The notes: a model not told the origin generated them from the letters alone. Numbered from the stretch's first letter, positions 24,590 to 33,922 are shown. The stretch: 64,000 nucleotides of DNA from UBA5209 sp034002865 (GCA_034002865.1 JAVEZR010000001.1:1-64000), one strand, 5' to 3'. Numbers and translations are program-made.

Positions 24590-24598
24590 ATTATATCA
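24590..24598 (-). promoter_or_regulatory. Extended -10 promoter of metG
   Basis: TGA-TATAAT on the minus strand, 11 nt upstream of the ATG at 24578. A leader of only about 4 nt is expected. Confidence 0.5.
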
Positions 24599-24686
24599 AA
24601 AGTAGTGAATCCCAGCTATCTTGAAAAATATGGAAATATTTCAAAAACACTTGTATACTGTTTAATAATAGAAAAACAATTGCCCA

Positions 24687-25244
24687 ATGTTTAAAAGAAA
24701 CTCTGAACCAAAATCAATAAATTTCTTAGAACCGATTAATCAAGATTCGGAGATGTTAGCTGGAGCATTTTCTTGGATATCTACTGTAGGAAAGAATTTG
24801 TTAATTGTTGTTGAAATAGTTGTACTTGGTGCTTTCTTTGGACGTTTTCTAATGGATGAAAGAAGTAATGATTTAACTGAAAAGATTAATGCTCATGTGT
24901 CTGTATTGGAGAATGATACTTGGAAACAGAGCTCTGTAAGGTATGATAACCTGCAGAATTTGCTTTTTGATATTAAGAATGTTGAAACAGGTCAGACTCT
25001 CAATTCAAGCCTTGTATCAGAGATACTTAGTAATATTCCAATGACACTTAATGTCCAGAGTTTCTCATTTAATGGTACAAGGGTAAGTATTGCACTTACA
25101 ACACCGAACTTTAAAGCATTAAAGGAGTATGAGGATTCCTTAAAGAATAACTCATACTACTCTGATGTGAGGTTTAATATAAATAAGGCGGGTGATGAAC
25201 TAGAGGTAAATGTTTCCTTTTTAATTAACCAAGAGGGAATTTAA
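24687..25244 (+). CDS. PilN-like type IV pilus assembly protein
   Basis: A short cytoplasmic head starting MFKRNSEPKSINFLEP resembles the PilM-binding motif (INLLP) of PilN. One membrane segment (about 34-54), a coiled coil and a ferredoxin-like outer domain follow, in 185 residues. PilN links cytoplasmic PilM to PilO in the pilus alignment complex. It is followed by a PilO-like gene at 1-bp spacing. No pilus motor ATPase or prepilin peptidase lies in the window. Confidence 0.75.
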   Translation: MFKRNSEPKSINFLEPINQDSEMLAGAFSWISTVGKNLLIVVEIVVLGAFFGRFLMDERSNDLTEKINAHVSVLENDTWKQSSVRYDNLQNLLFDIKNVETGQTLNSSLVSEILSNIPMTLNVQSFSFNGTRVSIALTTPNFKALKEYEDSLKNNSYYSDVRFNINKAGDELEVNVSFLINQEGI

Positions 25245-25245
25245 T

Positions 25246-25863
25246 ATGGCGAATCGAGGTAGTAGTAAAAGATTAGAGTTAGCAAATTTAATAAAGAAGG
25301 CACCTTCTAAGCAGATAGATTCTGTATTCATTGGATTAACATATCTTTTAGCAGTACTACTTCTAGTTTTTGCAATAGTACCTACTGTTAATACAATTGT
25401 TAATATAAATAAAGAGATAAAAGAGAAAGGGAGAATAAATGAATCATTAGAGAACAAGATCTCAGCATTAGCAACTTTAGATGAGCAGTATCTTGATAAT
25501 ACTGATGCTTTTAAAGATTTAACACTTCTATTTCCTGCCTCTGGTAATTTTAGTTTGTTTTTATCTAATATAGATGCGGTAGTTACAAGGAATAACTTTA
25601 TATTAGAATCCATAAGTTTCTCTAAGTACGAGAGAGATACCTTTAATACAAAGACTACGGTATTAAAACCATGGAATGTAAGGATGGCTGTTAGTGGTAA
25701 GAAGGTTTACCTTATTACTTTGCTTAGAGATTTAGAGGCTATGCCAATGTATCCTGTCTTGGAGACAGTATCATATGGATCTGAGGTCGATGACGATGGT
25801 AATACTAGATACTCTATATCTCTAAGGATATATCATGTTGAGAATGATAAGTTTTATGATTAA
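25246..25863 (+). CDS. PilO-like type IV pilus assembly protein
   Basis: The 205 residues have a basic cytoplasmic head, one membrane segment (about 27-50), a coiled-coil stretch (about 55-85), and a mixed alpha/beta outer domain ending ISLRIYHVENDKFYD. This layout and the position 1 bp after the PilN-like gene match PilO, its usual heterodimer partner. A weak Shine-Dalgarno-like GAGGGA lies upstream. Confidence 0.72.
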   Translation: MANRGSSKRLELANLIKKAPSKQIDSVFIGLTYLLAVLLLVFAIVPTVNTIVNINKEIKEKGRINESLENKISALATLDEQYLDNTDAFKDLTLLFPASGNFSLFLSNIDAVVTRNNFILESISFSKYERDTFNTKTTVLKPWNVRMAVSGKKVYLITLLRDLEAMPMYPVLETVSYGSEVDDDGNTRYSISLRIYHVENDKFYD

Positions 25864-25869
25864 TAAAAG

Positions 25870-26109
25870 ATGGAAATAGTAAAGAAGTATATAGTAGGTT
25901 TAGTGCTTTTAGGTGTAGTGGCTATTATTTGGGCTGGATTACTCCTTATATCTAACAAGGTGTTCTCTGAAGTTAATCCAAATGCTACTACATATACAAA
26001 ACCTCTACAGCAGAATTTTGATTTAACAACCTTAGAGAAGGTCTCTGAAAGAACAGAGAGTAGCTTTCCTGTACTACCTTCTGAGTTTTTTAGTTTAGAC
26101 ACAAACTAA
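25870..26109 (+). CDS. Small membrane-anchored protein of the pil group
   Basis: The 79 residues have one membrane segment (about 8-28) and a short outer tail rich in Ser, Thr and Pro. It starts 6 bp after the PilO-like gene and may be a small lipoprotein-free counterpart of PilP, but no PilP motif is visible. Its last 4 bp overlap the end of rpoD on the other strand. Confidence 0.6.
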   Translation: MEIVKKYIVGLVLLGVVAIIWAGLLLISNKVFSEVNPNATTYTKPLQQNFDLTTLEKVSERTESSFPVLPSEFFSLDTN

Positions 26110-27194
26110 ATATCAATATAGTCGTCTAATTTTTTCTCAGAGGATTTATCTTTTAACTTCTTTAGTGCTTTTGCTTCAATCTGCCTTATCCTCTCTCTTG
26201 TTACTCCAAACTCTCTTCCTACCTCTTCAAGTGTTCTTGTAACACCATCATCTAGACCAAATCTAAGAGAAAGAACTCTTCTCTCTCTATCCTGTAAAGA
26301 ATCCAGAATATCTCTTAACTGATTCTTAAGATATTCAGAGGTAGCAAAATCTTCAGGACTTTGGGACCATTCATCAGGTAATATATCTTGTAATTTACTA
26401 TCTTTTTCATCTCCAATGGGAGTTGCAAGTGAAGAGGGATTCTGTTTTATCTTCCTTATCTCTGAAACTTTCTCTAAATCAATATCCATCTCCTTTGCTA
26501 TTTCCTCATCTGTTGGTTGTCTTCCTAGTTTTGTAGTTAATATGCTATTTACCTTATTGAATTTATTAATAGTTTCAATCATATGTACAGGTACACGAAT
26601 AGTTCTTGCCTGATCTGCTATAGCTCTCGTGATTGCCTGTCTAATCCACCAGGTAGCATATGTAGAGAATTTAAAACCTTTGTGATAGTCAAACTTCTCT
26701 ACAGCTCTCATTAATCCAATATTTCCCTCCTGTATTAAATCTAATAGCTCTAAGCCACTCTTACTGTATTTCTTTGCAATACTTACTACTAATCTCAAAT
26801 TGGCTGTGATTAGTAATTGCCCTGCCTCTTTATTTCCTTTCTCAATCCTCTTTGCTAATATGACCTCTTCTTCACCTGTGAGTAGAGGTATTTTACCTAT
26901 TTCATACAGATATGACCTTATAGCGTCAGTAGATATAGTGGTTTGAATTGTTTTGAGAATCCTAATCTTCTTCTCAAGAGTTAGATCCTCATCACTTTTT
27001 ACTTGATCTTCTTCTGGTTCAAGGACTTCAACATCATTTTCTTGTAACTCTTTGAATATCTCATCTAGTAATACAACATCATCTTCTATTGTAGGAAAGA
27101 CCTCTAAGATATCCTCTTGACTGAGAAATCCCTGCTCTTTTCCTTTAAGAATTAATTCTTTTATATTTAATACTTTTTGAGAAAGCTTTGCCAT
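26106..27194 (-). CDS. rpoD: RNA polymerase primary sigma factor (sigma-70)
   Basis: This is the housekeeping sigma factor. Region 1.1 is present in reduced form (about 8-55). Region 1.2/2 includes DAIRSYLYEIGKIPLL and LRLVVSIAKKY, with GLELLDLIQEGNIGLMRAVEKFDY for core binding and YATWWIRQAITRAI for -10 recognition. Region 4 carries the helix-turn-helix (LEEVGREFGVTRERIRQIEAKAL). The length of 362 is at the short end for a primary sigma. Its start is divergent from the gene at 27221, with facing -10 elements at 27201-27213. Confidence 0.97.
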   Translation of the reverse strand: MAKLSQKVLNIKELILKGKEQGFLSQEDILEVFPTIEDDVVLLDEIFKELQENDVEVLEPEEDQVKSDEDLTLEKKIRILKTIQTTISTDAIRSYLYEIGKIPLLTGEEEVILAKRIEKGNKEAGQLLITANLRLVVSIAKKYSKSGLELLDLIQEGNIGLMRAVEKFDYHKGFKFSTYATWWIRQAITRAIADQARTIRVPVHMIETINKFNKVNSILTTKLGRQPTDEEIAKEMDIDLEKVSEIRKIKQNPSSLATPIGDEKDSKLQDILPDEWSQSPEDFATSEYLKNQLRDILDSLQDRERRVLSLRFGLDDGVTRTLEEVGREFGVTRERIRQIEAKALKKLKDKSSEKKLDDYIDI

Positions 27195-27200
27195 GTATTT

Positions 27201-27213
27201 ATTATGGTATAAT
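27201..27213. promoter_or_regulatory. Back-to-back promoters for rpoD and the 27221 gene
   Basis: On the plus strand TGG-TATAAT (hexamer 27208-27213) lies 7 nt before the ATG at 27221. On the minus strand CATAAT (27201-27206) lies 6 nt before the rpoD ATG at 27194. Only 26 bp separate the two start codons, so both transcripts would be nearly leaderless. Confidence 0.55.
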
Positions 27214-27220
27214 TTAATAT

Positions 27221-27565
27221 ATGAAGAAGTCTATTGATAAGGACAATTTAAATAATAGAAAGCAGTTTTTTATAGATATTATTGCTAAATTTTGTGATAA
27301 ATGTGGAACTCCATATTCAGCGAGTGATTTAGAAATAATTCAAGATAGCAATATCTCGAGTATTATACACTTCTCTTGCACTAATTGTAAATCTAATCAT
27401 ATTGCTACATTTATTAAACCTATGGGTATAAGTAATAGGATGCCAATTAATACAGATCTAGATATTAACGAGATAGGTAAGTTTGCATCTAAAGGGGAGA
27501 CTTCTTTAGAAGAGATTCTTGATATATACATATATCTTAAGGATAAGGAAAAGATAGTTATCTAG
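27221..27565 (+). CDS. Small zinc-ribbon protein
   Basis: The 114 residues contain two CxxC knuckles (CDKCG at about 25-29 and CTNCK at about 53-57) that would bind one zinc, followed by an acidic helical tail. No membrane segment or enzyme motif is visible. It lies head to head with rpoD, so a link with transcription is possible but unproven. It ends 1 bp before the DUF4012 gene on the other strand. Confidence 0.65.
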   Translation: MKKSIDKDNLNNRKQFFIDIIAKFCDKCGTPYSASDLEIIQDSNISSIIHFSCTNCKSNHIATFIKPMGISNRMPINTDLDINEIGKFASKGETSLEEILDIYIYLKDKEKIVI

Positions 27566-29733
27566 CTATCTTTGCCAAGAGAGATTAAAACTTTCATCTG
27601 TTGCTAATTCAAATCTTCTGTTGAGCTGATTCTCAATTCTACTAAGTGTGTCATTGTTTTCAATATCCCAATCCTGTGGATACAGTACAGTTAAGTTGTA
27701 AGCGTCTTTTCTACTACCGGGCTGTTTAAATATATCAATATCCATGTAGTAATGGGTATCATCTTTAACAAGGGGAAAGCCTACGCTGCCGATATTACTA
27801 CTTAATCTATATGATATCTCTACTATTTTATTCTCTTTTATAGGGACATTAAACCATCCTCCGACAATCTTGTATCCTCCTTCGTTGTATACATCGTATT
27901 TATTATCCTTTATACCGGTTATTCCCATCAGTGTAGCATCTGCAGGTAAGAATATTCTTACATAGTTAACATACTCTCCCTCAGGGTATGTATTACTGTT
28001 AGAATCATTCTGGATAGCTATTTGATATTTGTAATCAATGGTATTTTCATCCTTAATGTCAATTTCAAGGGTATGGTTTTTCTTTATATACAGATTTGCT
28101 TTGTTTCCTCCCCAGTTCCAATCAATATTAATGGGTGCTGATTGATACTTGGAATCTAAATTACCATCCCAGTTACTACTATCAAAGTAGCCTTTAGCTA
28201 ATGTGTTTTTGAAGGTCGCCTGTATATGTTTCTCATCAAGGGATTGAACTATTACCTCTCCAACATCTTTGTAACCATTGAAATCAGAAGAGAGTAGTTT
28301 TCTTACAGACTCATTTGCTAAGTTTGCTAAAAAGGTAGATTTTCTTGTAGAGCCTGGAGTGAACTCTGTATGCATTTCAAATATCTTAGAGTAAAGATTT
28401 GAAGAAGTGATAATCTCAGATTCTCCAGGCACTTCTATACCTCCCCATTTATCTATGAGTTTCTGAAGAAATACTGTATCTATGGTAATTAATCCATCTA
28501 TATCATTACCTTTGCCTAGGTCATATATAAATTGCTCAGAGTTAGTCATTACTGAATCTAAATTAGGATCCCAGTTAACAATAGAGAATGTATATGGAGT
28601 ATCTCCTAGTGCCTTTATCATTGAAAGAGGATTTTTGTAGTTATATCCTTTTACTTTTAATGTTCCCTCTGCATTGTATATATCGTCAACAAACAGCTCC
28701 CTTATCTGTCCTCCCTCTATCGCAACAATAGCATAGCTTGAGATCCATCCTCCTGTACTTCTAATCTCTCCATCATTTTGTAGTAATATTAGATATCTTT
28801 TTCTCTCTTCTACACCCAAAAGGTCGGGTAGAAACTGTGATACCTTCTCAAGAGGACGTACTACATCATCTATTTCTGTTATTAATTCTTTATACTGTAA
28901 GACAAAATCTTGTAGGTATTTTGGTAGGGATTTTGTATTAACACTATCGATTAAGCTCTTAGCAAGAGACATTTTATACAACCCTTCCTTAATACTGTAC
29001 TGATTATCATCTACCGCTACTAGATACTCTCTGTACTCTCTTGTAGTAGTTGGTAGAGTATTGTCAAAGCTTACAGCAGGTTGGAAATCTTTAAGATATT
29101 CTCCAAGAGGTTGTAAGCCTACAATTAAACTTTCGGAGCTTTCCAGGGCGTACTGACTGCCCTGTATGACTTGATTAATATTGTTGTAGAAATCTTTGTT
29201 GTTAGTAACTTTAAAGAACCAATATATTCGAGATATGTTACTTTCTACTCTGTCCAGATTTGTAGAGATCTTTTTAGTTTCTCCCCCTATCGATTCAAAG
29301 TCTAAAGCTGCAAAGGAACCCTTTAAATCTTTTGTTTGAGAATATATTAGATATGAACCTAAGGAAATTCCAATGAGTGGAGATATCAGGTAGTAAACAG
29401 CTAGAAAGGAGAGGGTAATGAGTGATATTAGTTTAAATATACTGGTATATTTTACCTCTTTAAAGAACTCTTGTGGTTGAAGAATCTTTTGAAAAGGTTT
29501 AAATATTTTCTGAACAAAAAGGCCATACTTTGTTTTAGTAACAGATGATATATTTGCATCTTTACGCTTCTTTAAATCCTCTGACTTACTTAAATCCCAT
29601 CTTTTATCAGATCTTTCATAGTATGCCTTTGTTTGTTCTACAATACTTTCTTCTAATGTCACTCTCTGTTGCCAAGAGAATTGAGTAGCATTAGGGGCGG
29701 GTACATAAAGGTCTTGTAATATATCCTCTGTAT
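27566..29733 (-). CDS. DUF4012 domain protein, 3' part of an epimerase-DUF4012 fusion
   Basis: The DUF4012 family is typical of CPR and Gram-positive surface-glycan loci. Here a cytoplasmic basic head is followed by a membrane segment (about 85-115 from GTG 29662) and a large outer region with VEERKRYLILLQNDGEIRSTGGW, the family hallmark. The frame stays open upstream of GTG 29662 through 29733 into the N gap, reading VPAPNATQFSWQQRV. The same residues end the epimerase piece beyond the gap. The apparent GTG start is thus internal, and the true protein is a single chain of about 1000 residues. Confidence 0.8.
29607..29733. repeat. 127-bp direct repeat, left copy (assembly overlap)
   Basis: This copy is identical, base for base by eye, to 29834-29960 and abuts the N gap. 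Exact 127-bp overlaps at contig ends match the largest k-mer size commonly used by de Bruijn graph assemblers. I read it as an unmerged overlap, not a biological repeat. Confidence 0.85.
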
Positions 29734-29833
29734 NNNNNNNNNNNNNNNNNNNNNNNNNNNNNNNNNNNNNNNNNNNNNNNNNNNNNNNNNNNNNNNNNNN
29801 NNNNNNNNNNNNNNNNNNNNNNNNNNNNNNNNN
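29734..29833. other. Assembly gap of 100 N
   Basis: A run of exactly 100 N is the usual placeholder for a scaffold gap of unknown size. The flanks are identical 127-bp copies, so the real gap is probably absent. Confidence 0.99.
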
Positions 29834-29960
29834 TCAGATCTTTCATAGTATGCCTTTGTTTGTTCTACAATACTTTCTTCTAATGTCACTCTCTGTTGCC
29901 AAGAGAATTGAGTAGCATTAGGGGCGGGTACATAAAGGTCTTGTAATATATCCTCTGTAT
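29834..29960. repeat. 127-bp direct repeat, right copy (assembly overlap)
   Basis: This is the second copy of the 29607-29733 sequence. Joining the contigs removes 227 nt and leaves one open frame from 30795 to 27566. Confidence 0.85.
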
Positions 29961-30795
29961 TTTCCTTTTCTACAAAACGTATGGCTTTTGATTCAACATC
30001 TAACTCTAGTAATTTGTATGAAAGAGAAAGTGTAGTGTAATCATTCTTGTTACTGAGAGTAATTACCTCTCCCTTAGTACTATCTGCGAAGGTAAGTTTC
30101 AAGATACCATATATTGCATCACTTTCATGAATTATATTGTGTATTTCTAATCCCTCTCCCCATATCTCTATTTGAGGTTTCTGTGTTGCATCTGTAAACA
30201 GCCTATCTAATGTCTTATCTGTGAGAGTGTGTATACCTTTTCCTACTAATGTACCAAGTCTAAGAATTCTTAAATTTGCTTTCGTTTTATCTACAAACTC
30301 TGCTACAAAGTTTTCTGCATATCTTTGTAACTCTAATGGTGAGTAAGGGGTAGTTTTACCTGTTCTTTCATTATTCAGCCTATTTGAAAGCTCTCTGTTT
30401 AGTCTTAAAGAGGTTACTAAGGATATCTTTGCTTTGTACTGCTGTGCAGCTGTTAAGCTACTACTAAGGTAATCTGATTCAGAAAGAAAGTCCTTACTAT
30501 CTATATCTTTTTTACTCTCTAAATTCTCTCCCAGGAGGTAAAAGAGGTAGTCTATTCTAGCTATCTTTTCATAGAAATTCTTTAGACCTTTAAAATCGAT
30601 AAAGCTTACCTTACCAGTCTTCTTTAATTCTGAGAAATATGTTTTAGATTGTGCAGTGTACTTATCAATTATTACTACTTGACTGCCCTGTTCCAGCAAT
30701 GTTTTTGAGAGTAAGAATCCAAGGTAGTTTCCACCATGAACTATTATTGATACTGGTGTTTGTCCTTTTATCCTTGTTAGATCTGTATTACTCAT
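29834..30795 (-). CDS. NAD-dependent epimerase/dehydratase-like domain, 5' part of the fusion
   Basis: An extended SDR Rossmann domain is visible: PVSIIVHGGNYLGFLLSKTL has a degenerate glycine-rich loop, and a later SPLELQRYAENFVAEF has YxxxN where catalytic YxxxK is usual. RILRLGTLVG and EIHNIIHESDAIYGIL match epimerase C-terminal patterns. With the glycine loop reading GGNYLG and the lysine lost, catalysis is doubtful. I prefer the start ATG at 30795, which overlaps the PEGA gene stop (ATGAGTAA), over 30813. The frame runs on into the DUF4012 part once the gap artefact is removed. Confidence 0.75.
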
Positions 30796-31438
30796 CCGTT
30801 TGTGAACTTTCAAAAATTACAGGTATTGGAAGCAGATATCCCTTTATATGAAGAGTATATCCCTCTCTTACAACTATCGGAAGCTTTATGCCTTCATAGT
30901 TTGGTGCTTCTAGAGATATATCATATTCTCCACCATTTACATCTAAGTTAGTAATAGGGGCTGACTTAAGGAATTCTTGATTCATATATACTTTTGTATT
31001 TGGAGCGTTACTAGAAATAGTTAACTTCCCTTTATTAGAATCAAAAGATCTTTGTTCTTCATAGTACAGAACAGTTCCGTATATATTACTGTCTGGTCCA
31101 ATCTCTATATTAATTCTAGAGGTACTGTTCTTTGTAAGTAATACTTTAAATGTTTGAGGTTTGTAATAGCTGCTATCCTCTGAGATTCTTTCTAACTGCA
31201 CACTGTACTCTCCTGCTACTAAGTTCTGTATATTCAAAGGTGTTTCTCCATACTCCTTACCATCTATCTTTACGGATGCTTTACCGTACGGTACAGATAT
31301 CTCTAAGGTAGTGTTTTGATAGAAGCTTTTTAATATGGGTATGTGCTTAAAAAGGTTCTCTGGCGGGAGAAAGAAAAGAAGGAGAGATATTAAAACAACA
31401 ATGGATGTTATTATTAGGGCAATTTTCCACTTTTTCAT
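30788..31438 (-). CDS. PEGA-domain membrane-anchored surface protein
   Basis: An N-terminal membrane anchor (about 6-26) is followed by a PEGA-type repeat (about 48-115, ASVKIDGKEYGETPLNIQNL) and a second similar beta repeat (about 138-205, NTKVYMNQEFLKSAPI). PEGA domains are short extracytoplasmic beta modules that bind the cell surface. The gene overlaps the start of the epimerase-DUF4012 gene by 8 bp, so translation is coupled. A TATAAT lies 8 nt before the ATG. Confidence 0.85.
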   Translation of the reverse strand: MKKWKIALIITSIVVLISLLLFFLPPENLFKHIPILKSFYQNTTLEISVPYGKASVKIDGKEYGETPLNIQNLVAGEYSVQLERISEDSSYYKPQTFKVLLTKNSTSRINIEIGPDSNIYGTVLYYEEQRSFDSNKGKLTISSNAPNTKVYMNQEFLKSAPITNLDVNGGEYDISLEAPNYEGIKLPIVVREGYTLHIKGYLLPIPVIFESSQTDE

Positions 31439-31479
31439 ATGATTTTATTATATGCAAGCCCTTAACATTTGTACAGACA

Positions 31480-32688
31480 TTAGTAAGAGTATTTAGATTC
31501 AGGGGATGATTTCTTAGAGTCCTCTCTCTTACTTGCCTTGTAGTTAATTATAAAGATGAAGGATATTACAAAGGCTAATCCAAATATTAAAGCGAAATAT
31601 CTTAATGCACCAGTTGTTAGAATTGCGAATGAGCCTATTGCTAAGGATGCTGCAGTCTCTATCAGCAGTATCTGTTTTACAGAGAGATCTAACTTAAGCA
31701 GCTTATGATGCAAATGAGAGGTGTCATTAATTTTCATTAGTTCGATGAAGTTCTTAGGCTTATATTTAATTGCTCTGTATATGATTACATAGAGAGCATC
31801 AATTATAGGGACTGCAAGTAGCATTAAGGTTGTTGAGAACTTTAAGCCACCAATGATTGCAAGAATACTGATTAAGAATCCATATATGCTTTTACCACTA
31901 GAGCCAGACATAATTTTTTGAGAAGGGTATGCAAAGTAGAGAAGTGAGATTAAAGATCCAGCTATTAAAATACTTATACTAGAAGAGAAAAGAGAGAATT
32001 CTCTTACTCCTATGATAAAGAGTAGAAGAAAGATTATTAATGAGTAAGACTCTACTAAACCTGGTGATCCTCCTACCCACTTTACTGAGTTTGTACAGAG
32101 TAATATCCAAAATATTAGAATTAAGTCTCCCGGAAATACAAAGGAAAGAGGTAGGGAGAAGATATTAGAGCTCCATGTATACATAGAAAGATTAAGGAAA
32201 TCATCAGTAAAGAAGCTTACAAAGGAAAGGTCTAGGATGGAGAATGCTATTACACTAGCTGCAAGTAATTGGTACCCAAGTTGTATTTTGGAGGAGAGAT
32301 TAAAGATATCGTCTAGTAAGGAGCCAACTATCAATATCCCAAGAGCTATTAAGATTGGAATAGTTGTTGCGTCTAACCTAAAGAGTAGTGGTATGGCAAG
32401 AATGATTGGTATGGTTACTGCTAACCCTCCTAGTGCAGGTGTTTCTACATCGTGTATTGCTTTCTCTGGATTATCAAAATCTCTTCCCTTCCTACCTATC
32501 CCAGGTATATATGTAATATTGAATTTCTTTGCAAGATTCCCAATGATTGGAATTGCTAAGAAAGAAAAAAGCAAACCTATTACAAAGATAGGCCAGTAGT
32601 TAAGGTATTTATCATATGTAGATGATAGGGCAATATCAGTTATTTGTAAGATCTTCTCTAATAGATTTGAAGGTATTGATATATCCAT
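31480..32688 (-). CDS. MraY/WecA-like phospho-glycosyl transferase with altered active-site motif
   Basis: About ten membrane segments and three family motifs are seen in 402 residues. The metal-binding GSLLDDIFN has D126/D127. The late TSHLHHKLL is the HxHH loop. The middle motif reads NSVKWVGGSPGL (200-211), where NxxNxxDGxDGL is usual, so the second asparagine and the catalytic Asp are replaced. Family members attach sugar-phosphate to undecaprenyl phosphate to begin peptidoglycan or surface glycan. The lineage-specific motif leaves the substrate unknown. It lies between the PEGA gene and a small membrane protein in one minus-strand group. Confidence 0.82.
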   Translation of the reverse strand: MDISIPSNLLEKILQITDIALSSTYDKYLNYWPIFVIGLLFSFLAIPIIGNLAKKFNITYIPGIGRKGRDFDNPEKAIHDVETPALGGLAVTIPIILAIPLLFRLDATTIPILIALGILIVGSLLDDIFNLSSKIQLGYQLLAASVIAFSILDLSFVSFFTDDFLNLSMYTWSSNIFSLPLSFVFPGDLILIFWILLCTNSVKWVGGSPGLVESYSLIIFLLLFIIGVREFSLFSSSISILIAGSLISLLYFAYPSQKIMSGSSGKSIYGFLISILAIIGGLKFSTTLMLLAVPIIDALYVIIYRAIKYKPKNFIELMKINDTSHLHHKLLKLDLSVKQILLIETAASLAIGSFAILTTGALRYFALIFGLAFVISFIFIINYKASKREDSKKSSPESKYSY

Positions 32689-32690
32689 TT

Positions 32691-33146
32691 TTAAAAAGTG
32701 TAAAGTAATTTCATAAAGATAACTGAGAGGGAGAGATTGGCTAATAGTATGGTTATTAGAAGGACTTTAGATAGCTCTTTCTCCCTGTGATAGTATCTAT
32801 TTGCATAGTAAGTGCCTACAAGTAGCAACAGCACCCCTATAGCTGGGTATACATATATCCAATTAGAGTCTACTAATCTCATAGAGAGGGTAAAGAAGTA
32901 GTTAAATACTGGTATTCTCGTTGGCAGACTCTCTACTGTCTCGATTGAATATATCTGTGTAAATATCAAAGATGTGCTAATTATTAATACAAACCAAGTA
33001 AGAATATCTTGTGTGAATTTGCGAGTTTCTAATTTAGAAAGCCATAGCTCATACTGGTCTTTGTATTTGTAATATATATTTTGAGGAGGGTTCTTTAGGC
33101 CGAAATCTAGCTGTTTTTCCTTTTTCTCCTTCTTGTCCTTTTCCAT
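32691..33146 (-). CDS. Small membrane protein, function unknown
   Basis: A lysine-rich cytoplasmic head (MEKDKKEKKEKQ) and about three membrane segments (near 45-66, 77-112 and 127-150) make up 151 residues. No family is recognised. It ends 2 bp before the MraY/WecA-like gene and probably serves the same glycan pathway. TGA-TATAAT (33154-33162) lies 7 nt before the start codon. Confidence 0.6.
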   Translation of the reverse strand: MEKDKKEKKEKQLDFGLKNPPQNIYYKYKDQYELWLSKLETRKFTQDILTWFVLIISTSLIFTQIYSIETVESLPTRIPVFNYFFTLSMRLVDSNWIYVYPAIGVLLLLVGTYYANRYYHREKELSKVLLITILLANLSLSVIFMKLLYTF

Positions 33147-33153
33147 CTAACTG

Positions 33154-33162
33154 ATTATATCA
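33154..33162 (-). promoter_or_regulatory. Extended -10 promoter of the 33146 gene
   Basis: TGA-TATAAT on the minus strand, with the hexamer 7 nt from the ATG. This would start the transcript for the small membrane protein, the MraY-like transferase and downstream genes. Confidence 0.5.
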
Positions 33163-33196
33163 CCTAAGGAAAGAAAAGGGAGAGTAGTGGCTACCG

Positions 33197-33922
33197 TTAA
33201 CAACTTTTTAATATATCAATGTAATCGTGTAAGCTCAGATCTGCAGGACGCATTACTTGGTACTTTGAATCTGGGTTTTCATATTTACTTCCCCTTAAGT
33301 TATTCTTAAGATTCTTTCTAGGCTGTCTAAAGGAGGTCTGTATTAATGTCTCTAAATCTTTCACATTATCCATTATCTCTTCGTTTGGAGTAATGGAAAC
33401 AAAGGAGCTGTTTACATTAGGTTTAGGTCTAAAAGAATCGGGAGAGATATCAAAAAGCTTCTCTACTTTTGCATATATTGCAGTACTAAGTGAGAGTATA
33501 TTGTAAGGTTTCTGATATATATATTTCTGTGCGACCTCTTTTTGAATTATAAAGTAGGCGGGCTGTAAGAAGTTCTTACTTTCAACAATCTTTCTAATTA
33601 TTGGCTTAGAGACATTGTATGGAAGAGAGCCAAAGTATGTAAAGGAACCCTTACATATATCTTCAAGCTTAAGATCTAAGAAATCCGTATTAATTACCTC
33701 TATCTCAGGAAATCTTAATCTAAGATTTTCAGCTAAGATACTATCTTTTTCAATAACGATTACTTTCTCAAAGAGTGGGATTAATTTCTCAGTAAAAAAA
33801 CCAAGCCCTGGCCCTATCTCAACTACACATTTACTGTCATTCTCAGATACTTTCTTTACGATATGATCGGCTAAGTTTTTGTTAACAAAGAAATTCTGAC
33901 CTAAAGATCTTTTTGCTTTCAT
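33197..33922 (-). CDS. rsmA: 16S rRNA dimethyladenosine transferase KsgA/RsmA
   Basis: This enzyme dimethylates two adjacent adenines near the 3' end of 16S rRNA. LGQNFFVNKNLADHIV at the start, the SAM motif VVEIGPGLGFFTEKL (about 34-48) and the catalytic GSLPYNVSKPII (N at about 99) are all present. The 241 residues are a little short of the usual 260-270, with a reduced C-terminal domain. It is preceded immediately by the methyltransferase gene at 33923. Confidence 0.95.
   Translation of the reverse strand: MKAKRSLGQNFFVNKNLADHIVKKVSENDSKCVVEIGPGLGFFTEKLIPLFEKVIVIEKDSILAENLRLRFPEIEVINTDFLDLKLEDICKGSFTYFGSLPYNVSKPIIRKIVESKNFLQPAYFIIQKEVAQKYIYQKPYNILSLSTAIYAKVEKLFDISPDSFRPKPNVNSSFVSITPNEEIMDNVKDLETLIQTSFRQPRKNLKNNLRGSKYENPDSKYQVMRPADLSLHDYIDILKSC

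Noticed and set aside
29659..29760. C-terminal tail of the epimerase frame beyond the N run (starting IQRIYYKT)
   Set aside because: It is a frame-shifted reading of the duplicated 127-bp contig end after 100 N and not a real protein end.
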